This document shows positions 31,105-34,391 of a DNA stretch of 34,391 nt, in pieces. Under the pieces are notes generated by a model. The model made no database searches. It was not told the DNA's origin and saw nothing but the letters and a program-made list of their open reading frames with translations. Each line of letters starts with the position of its first letter. Position 1 is the first letter of the stretch. The DNA is from Thermoflexales bacterium (GTDB taxonomy: Bacteria; Chloroflexota; Anaerolineae; B4-G1; DUEL01). The stretch spans positions 1-34,391 of the forward strand of contig JACIWQ010000004.1 in the NCBI GenBank assembly GCA_014360895.1. The letters run 5' to 3'. Position numbers and translations under genes: made by a program.

Positions 31105-31698
31105 GTGGAGCGGTTACCGGTGACAGGCGTGGTGCTGGCGGGTGGGACCAGCCGACGGATGGGGAAGGATAAGGCCTTCCTGGAACTGGGGAGCCGCCCG
31201 CTGATTGCCCACGTCCTGGACCGGATGGCCGGGGTTTGCGACGAGGTGCTGGTGGTGGCGAACGACATCCCCCGATATGCCGGGCTGGGCGCCCGCGTGG
31301 TGCCGGACGTGTTCCCCGGCGTGGGGGTCCTGGGCGGCCTGCACGCGGGGCTCCGGGCGGCCCAGCACGACCTGATCCTGGCCGTCGGCTGCGATATGCC
31401 CTTCCTGAACCCGGACCTCCTGCGGGCCTTCGCGGCCTGGGCGGAGGGGTACGACGTCGTCGCGCTCCGGCGGGGAGAGCAGGTGGAGACCCTCCATGCG
31501 GCCTACCGACGCACCTGTCTCCCGGCAATGGAGGCCGCCATTCGGGCCGGTGAACGGCGGATCATCTCCTTTTTCCCGCATGTCCGGGTCCGTTACATGG
31601 CTCCAGAAGAGACCGAAGCGCTGGACCCAGGCCTGCGCTCTTTTCGCAACGTCAATACCCCCGAGGAGTGGGAAGAGGTACTGCGGTTGTTGGGATAA
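31105..31698 (+). CDS. mobA: Molybdenum cofactor guanylyltransferase
   Basis: The 197-aa enzyme should attach GMP to molybdopterin to form the MGD cofactor needed by FdhA. Motifs: LAGGTSRRMGKDKAFLELG (residues 11-29, GTP binding with K23), VGCDMPFLNPDLL with the metal-binding Asp near 98, and NVNTPEEW near the C-terminus. The start is GTG at 31105; GTG at 31120 is a shorter option. It follows hypA after 55 bases of purine-rich short repeats and probably belongs to the same transcript as fdhA. Confidence 0.94.
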   Translation: MERLPVTGVVLAGGTSRRMGKDKAFLELGSRPLIAHVLDRMAGVCDEVLVVANDIPRYAGLGARVVPDVFPGVGVLGGLHAGLRAAQHDLILAVGCDMPFLNPDLLRAFAAWAEGYDVVALRRGEQVETLHAAYRRTCLPAMEAAIRAGERRIISFFPHVRVRYMAPEETEALDPGLRSFRNVNTPEEWEEVLRLLG

Positions 31699-31737
31699 AT
31701 TTCCAGATAAGTCCAGGTCGGTTTTGGGTTAAAAAGC

Positions 31738-31767
31738 TTGACAACGCGGGCGCATCCGGGCTATAAT
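31738..31767 (+). promoter_or_regulatory. Consensus promoter of the FtsK-like gene
   Basis: TTGACA (31738-31743) and TATAAT (31762-31767) are both perfect, separated by 18 bases. The -10 end overlaps the palindrome at 31766-31785. Confidence 0.85.
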
Positions 31768-31785
31768 TAGAACGGGTGTTCTAAT
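31766..31785. promoter_or_regulatory. LexA-box-like palindrome (GAAC-N4-GTTC)
   Basis: attagaac-gggt-gttctaat is a perfect 8-bp-arm palindrome whose core matches the GAACNNNNGTTC boxes of Gram-positive-type LexA. It covers the region just after the -10, where a repressor would block transcription. ftsK of E. coli is itself SOS-regulated, so damage-inducible control is plausible. Whether this organism's LexA uses such a box is unknown. Confidence 0.7.
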
Positions 31786-31792
31786 CCGATGC

Positions 31793-31848
31793 CCGCAGAG
31801 AGCGCCGAGGTGCCTCATTTCTCCGCGTCCTCCGCGCTCTCGGCGGTG
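31793..31848. repeat. Hairpin unit of the 'ccgcagagagcgc' repeat family in the leader
   Basis: ccgcagagagcgccgaggtg and its right arm (tccgcgtcctccgcgctctc...ggcgg) form a hairpin between the promoter and the start codon of the FtsK-like gene. Confidence 0.8.
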
Positions 31849-31873
31849 AGAACTCCGTCCCGGAGGGAGCCCG

Positions 31874-33013
31874 ATGCGCCAGATGCTGGAGTACCAGGCC
31901 GACCGCATTGAGGCGGTCCTGGCCCACCACAAAATCCCCGCCCGCGTCACCGGCGGGACGGTCACCCCGCGCTGGATTCGCTTCCAGGTCGCCCCCGCCC
32001 TGGGCGCTCGCATCGCCTCTATCACCGGCCTGGCGGAGGAACTGGCGGCAGCGCTGAATGCTCCCACCGTCCGCGTGGCCCGGCAGGGCGCCACCATTGC
32101 GGTGGAGGTGCCCCGGGACGACCCGCATCCGGTGCGGTTGCGGCCGCTGCTGCAGGGGCTGCACAATGTCCCGCCGGTCACCGCCGTCCTGGGCATCGCC
32201 GATGACGGCGTCCCCCTCCTCATCCGCCTCCCCTCCCCCGATGTGGCCCACATTCTGGTGGCGGGCACCACCGGCAGCGGCAAGACGGCGCTGCTGCGGG
32301 CGATGGTGCTCTCCCTGGCGTACTTCAACTCCCACCGGAATCTCCGCCTGGTTCTCATTGACCCTAAAGGGAGCGCTTTCGGGGACCTGGAGGGACTTCC
32401 TCACCTGGCCCGCCCCGTCATCACCGACCCGGAGGAGGCCGCCGAGGCCCTGGGGAGTGCTGTCCGGCTGATGGAAGCGGTTAGCCGGAAGGGGGGAGCT
32501 GTTAGTGGGCAGGGGGTAGAGCTACCGTTACCGACTACCAGCTATCGGCTTCCAACTATCGTCCTGGTGATAGACGAACTGGCAGACCTGCTGATGGTGG
32601 CGGGGGCGGAGGCGGAGCGGCCGCTGACGCGGCTTCTGCAGCGGGGGCGGGAGGCGGGGATACACGTGATGGCGGCCACCCAGAAGCCGACGGCGGCGGT
32701 GATCGGGAGTCTGGTGAAGGCGAACTTTCCGGTGCGGCTGTGCGGGAAGGTGGCCAGTCCGGAGGATGCCCGGGTGGCGACGGGCTGGAAGGGGACGGGG
32801 GCGGAGCGGTTGCTGGGCCGGGGCGACTTCATCGCGGTGGCGGAGGGGCAGTTGCACCGGTTCCAGGCGGCGTACATTGCGCCCGAAGAGGTCCGGCAGG
32901 TGGTGGCGGAGATGCAGGGGCAGAGCATCGGAGCATCAACGAATCGGCGGGTAGAGGAATCGCCAGTCCGTTCGGCCCTGCCGCAGGCGCAATCTATGCT
33001 GGGAGTGCGATGA
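31874..33013 (+). CDS. FtsK/SpoIIIE-type DNA translocase, short soluble form
   Basis: The 379-aa product is an FtsK-type motor ATPase. Residues 1-100 resemble the alpha domain (VTPRWIRFQVAPALGARIASI). The Walker A motif GTTGSGKT is at 131-138 and Walker B LVIDELADLL with D234-E235. The C-terminal motor part has MAATQKPTAAVIGSLVKANF. It lacks the N-terminal membrane segments and the C-terminal winged-helix gamma domain of true FtsK. A low-complexity insertion (about 207-228) lies just before Walker B. GGAGGGAG precedes the ATG. It may act on plasmid, conjugative or chromosomal DNA; the exact role is unknown. Confidence 0.9.
   Translation: MRQMLEYQADRIEAVLAHHKIPARVTGGTVTPRWIRFQVAPALGARIASITGLAEELAAALNAPTVRVARQGATIAVEVPRDDPHPVRLRPLLQGLHNVPPVTAVLGIADDGVPLLIRLPSPDVAHILVAGTTGSGKTALLRAMVLSLAYFNSHRNLRLVLIDPKGSAFGDLEGLPHLARPVITDPEEAAEALGSAVRLMEAVSRKGGAVSGQGVELPLPTTSYRLPTIVLVIDELADLLMVAGAEAERPLTRLLQRGREAGIHVMAATQKPTAAVIGSLVKANFPVRLCGKVASPEDARVATGWKGTGAERLLGRGDFIAVAEGQLHRFQAAYIAPEEVRQVVAEMQGQSIGASTNRRVEESPVRSALPQAQSMLGVR
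32495..32560. repeat. Low-complexity repeat inside the FtsK-like gene
   Basis: gttagtgggcaggggg, then ccgactaccagctatcgg and cttccaactatcg, resemble the intergenic stretch at 14441-14519. It is in frame and encodes the segment ending TTSYRLPT before Walker B. Confidence 0.65.
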
Positions 33014-33016
33014 GAG

Positions 33017-33055
33017 ATTTGAATTGACAGGACAAACAGGATTGACAAGATTTCT
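33017..33055. repeat. 'gattgacaggacaaacagg' type short repeat
   Basis: gaattgacaggacaaacagg followed by attgacaagattt consists of degenerate copies of a gattgacaggat-like unit immediately downstream of the FtsK-like gene. Confidence 0.5.
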
Positions 33056-33082
33056 AGCTACTTGACAGTTTCCGTTGGAAAG

Positions 33083-33198
33083 GTCATTGCGAGGGCGCAA
33101 AGCGCCCGCCACGCGGCGAGCCGCTCGCGGCGTGGCCGAAGCAATCTCCAAACAGGTTCTCGGGGATTGCTTCGCCCCCTTCGGGGGCTCGCAATGAC
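33083..33198. repeat. Long palindromic 'gtcattgcgag...ctcgcaatgac' dispersed repeat
   Basis: The outer 11-bp arms (33083-33093 and 33188-33198) are exact reverse complements. Inner arms gaagcaatctcc and ggggattgcttc, and a GC-rich hairpin at 33105-33135, are also present. This kind of element is a common dispersed intergenic repeat in bacteria. It is the main content of the 238-bp gap between the FtsK-like and receiver genes; no gene is seen there. Confidence 0.9.
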
Positions 33199-33251
33199 AC
33201 CCCGGAGAGGTATTCGGTAAGCGTGGAAGAAAAGTGTCAGGTAGATAGTAG

Positions 33252-33620
33252 TTACAGCATTACGCCAAGTGAGGTAACCCGAATCCCGGCACTCACCAGC
33301 GCGTTCCGAACTCGCGAGATAAAGCCGTTTCCCCCCGCCTGACCCTGCACAGGGAAGCGCGCTCCGCCTGGGGGATTCAGGAAGAGAATGGGAGCCGATG
33401 AGAACCGACGAGCCTTGATCGGCAACCCGGCCTCCTGTACCCAGAGCATTCGGGCGTCTATCAGAATCAGGTCGGGCCTGATTTCTGGGAGAAGACGGAG
33501 CGCCGTTTGGCTATCGGTGGCGGTGAAGATGCTCATTTCTCCGCCGGCCTGCAACGCCTGACGAACGGTTGACAGGAATTCCCCGTCCTCTGCCACAATA
33601 AAGATGCGGGGTGTACTCAA
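33252..33620 (-). CDS. Divergent receiver-domain protein
   Basis: The 122-aa reading starts at TTG 33618-33620, five bases after a strong AAGGAGGG, and begins MSTPRIFIVAEDGEF. It resembles a CheY-like receiver: acidic E11-D12, and D55 (LILIDARM) in the phospho-acceptor position. The later half departs from the family: the switch Thr/Ser strand reads APILFLNPP, and the usual lysine is replaced (GFISR). No output domain is present. An ATG at 33662 is in frame but lacks a ribosome-binding site. Partner kinase and role unknown. Confidence 0.72.
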   Translation of the reverse strand: MSTPRIFIVAEDGEFLSTVRQALQAGGEMSIFTATDSQTALRLLPEIRPDLILIDARMLWVQEAGLPIKARRFSSAPILFLNPPGGARFPVQGQAGGNGFISRVRNALVSAGIRVTSLGVML

Positions 33621-33773
33621 GAGGACCCTCCTTACGTGATCAGAAATGTCAACTAATCTCACTCGGTCTCCGGTAGATTCCCTCTATGCTTACTGACGGA
33701 GCAGCCCACGGGCAGTGTTTTGCAACTCCTAATATAAAAGTCGTTTGCAGAGGGGCTTTTCCCGCGCGGTTGT

Positions 33774-34391
33774 CTACCCCTTTCTTCGCCGGACGGCAAG
33801 TCCGACGGCCAACAGGGCCGCTCCTGCGAGGAAAAACGAGCCGAACATCCATCCTTGGGATATAGAAGGCCTCCCCGCTTCGGGCACCAGTGGACAGATG
33901 GGCCGGTCGGGGGTGGGGAGAGGGAAGGGGCCTGTGCTGCGGCCGCCGTCGTACGAAGCCACCGCGATATTTTCCACCGCGGTGCCGGCGGGCACATCCG
34001 CCCGGGCCCGCGCCTCTATGGTGACAATGACCTGGCCTCCCAGCTCCAGCGTCCCCACGGCGACCCGGACCGTCTGACCGGAGATGGCCGGGATGCCCCG
34101 CGTGGAGCGGACGGCGAGCACCTGCAGGAAAGCGGGGAGGGTGTCCTCCACGACCAGGCCCGTTACCGGCCGGGTGCCCGTGTTTCGGACCCTGATGGTG
34201 ATGTGGACCTCCTGTCCCGGCGACACAACGGCAGGGCTGACGTCCTTTTCCACCACCACGCCGGGCACTTCAGGGGTGGCGGTGAAGCACCACGGGGTGG
34301 GCGATGGCCCCCGGGTGGGGGTTCGCGTGGGCCGTAGTGTGGCGGTGGGAGAAGGGGTCGGCGTCTCCGTGGGCGGAGGGGGTGGTGGGGG
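33774..34391 (-). CDS. DUF11-domain cell-surface protein, 5' end outside the window
   Basis: The frame is open to the right edge, so only the C-terminal 205 residues are seen. From the edge inward: a Pro/Thr-rich linker (PPPPTETPTPSPTAT-like, about 35 residues), a DUF11-type beta-sandwich (VEKDVSPAVVSPGQEVHITI, VRNTGTRPVTGLVVEDTLP, VENIAVASY), a short spacer with CPLVPEAG, one transmembrane helix (FGSFFLAGAALLAVGLAV) and the basic tail RRRKG. This is the layout of a surface protein anchored at its C-terminus. A GTG at 34268 could be mistaken for a start, but the preceding linker is clearly in frame. Confidence 0.82.
   Translation of the reverse strand, partial: PPPPPPPTETPTPSPTATLRPTRTPTRGPSPTPWCFTATPEVPGVVVEKDVSPAVVSPGQEVHITIRVRNTGTRPVTGLVVEDTLPAFLQVLAVRSTRGIPAISGQTVRVAVGTLELGGQVIVTIEARARADVPAGTAVENIAVASYDGGRSTGPFPLPTPDRPICPLVPEAGRPSISQGWMFGSFFLAGAALLAVGLAVRRRKG

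Noticed and set aside
28509-31268. Very long minus-strand open frame (over 900 codons) opposite fdhA, hypA and mobA
   Set aside because: It is a shadow produced by high GC: the translation is low-complexity and matches no family, while the plus strand encodes three well-recognised proteins.
33621-33662. Longer N-terminus of the receiver-domain protein from ATG 33662
   Set aside because: The TTG at 33620 has an ideal AAGGAGG five bases upstream and starts right at the receiver fold, while the ATG has no such site.

Overview
The window is high-GC bacterial DNA. Gene content (a selenocysteine formate dehydrogenase, a soluble HdrABC/MvhD module, beta-oxidation genes, RNase J) and many short palindromic intergenic repeats suggest an anaerobic, possibly thermophilic, member of the Chloroflexota (Anaerolineae-like). 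This placement is inferred from gene content only; there is no rRNA or ribosomal protein gene to support it.

Left part (1-17.7 kb), mostly housekeeping. A minus-strand fatty-acid beta-oxidation block (TetR regulator, thiolase, 3-hydroxyacyl-CoA dehydrogenase, enoyl-CoA hydratase) starts at a consensus promoter covered by a palindromic operator. A plus-strand pair follows: a DUF402-CinA fusion and a glycosyltransferase, convergent with a second glycosyltransferase. A probable minus-strand transcript then holds YbjN-like, SpoU methyltransferase, UPF0175/DUF3368 toxin-antitoxin and RNase J genes. A secreted GH20 hexosaminidase sits divergent from a tRNA-Leu(CAG). Next comes a minus-strand run: MgtE, RNase D, inorganic pyrophosphatase and a receiver protein in which Glu replaces the phospho-acceptor Asp.

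Central part (17.8-31.7 kb), an energy-metabolism cluster on the plus strand: mvhD, lplA, hdrC, hdrB, hdrA, a second mvhD, an FrhB/FdhB-like iron-sulfur protein, fdhA, hypA and mobA. Both hdrA and fdhA contain one in-frame UGA where these families carry Cys/Sec. Each UGA is followed at a suitable distance by a hairpin with a GGUC-type loop, so I read both as full-length selenoproteins (652 and 689 residues). Together the genes could form a formate-linked, flavin-based electron-bifurcating or -confurcating complex. The lipoate ligase inside the operon raises the possibility of a lipoylated redox partner.

This cluster is broken up by mobile or defence-like genes. A GxxExxY nuclease-like gene lies in the loop of an inverted-repeat unit between hdrB and hdrA. 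A four-helix-bundle gene with repeat arrays on both sides lies between hdrA and mvhD2. A toxin-antitoxin island (Phd/PIN, HicB-like, two MNT/HEPN pairs) and a YgiT-type zinc finger gene surround the fdhB-like gene.

Right part (31.7-34.4 kb): an FtsK/SpoIIIE-type ATPase gene with a consensus promoter overlapped by a LexA-box-like palindrome, a 'tcattgcgag'-type dispersed repeat, a divergent receiver-domain protein, and the C-terminal part of a DUF11 cell-surface protein that runs off the right edge.

At least six families of short repeats fill the intergenic gaps. Some copies enter coding sequence: the hdrB 3' end, an fdhA loop and an ftsK-like loop. No gap longer than about 300 bases lacks a gene.
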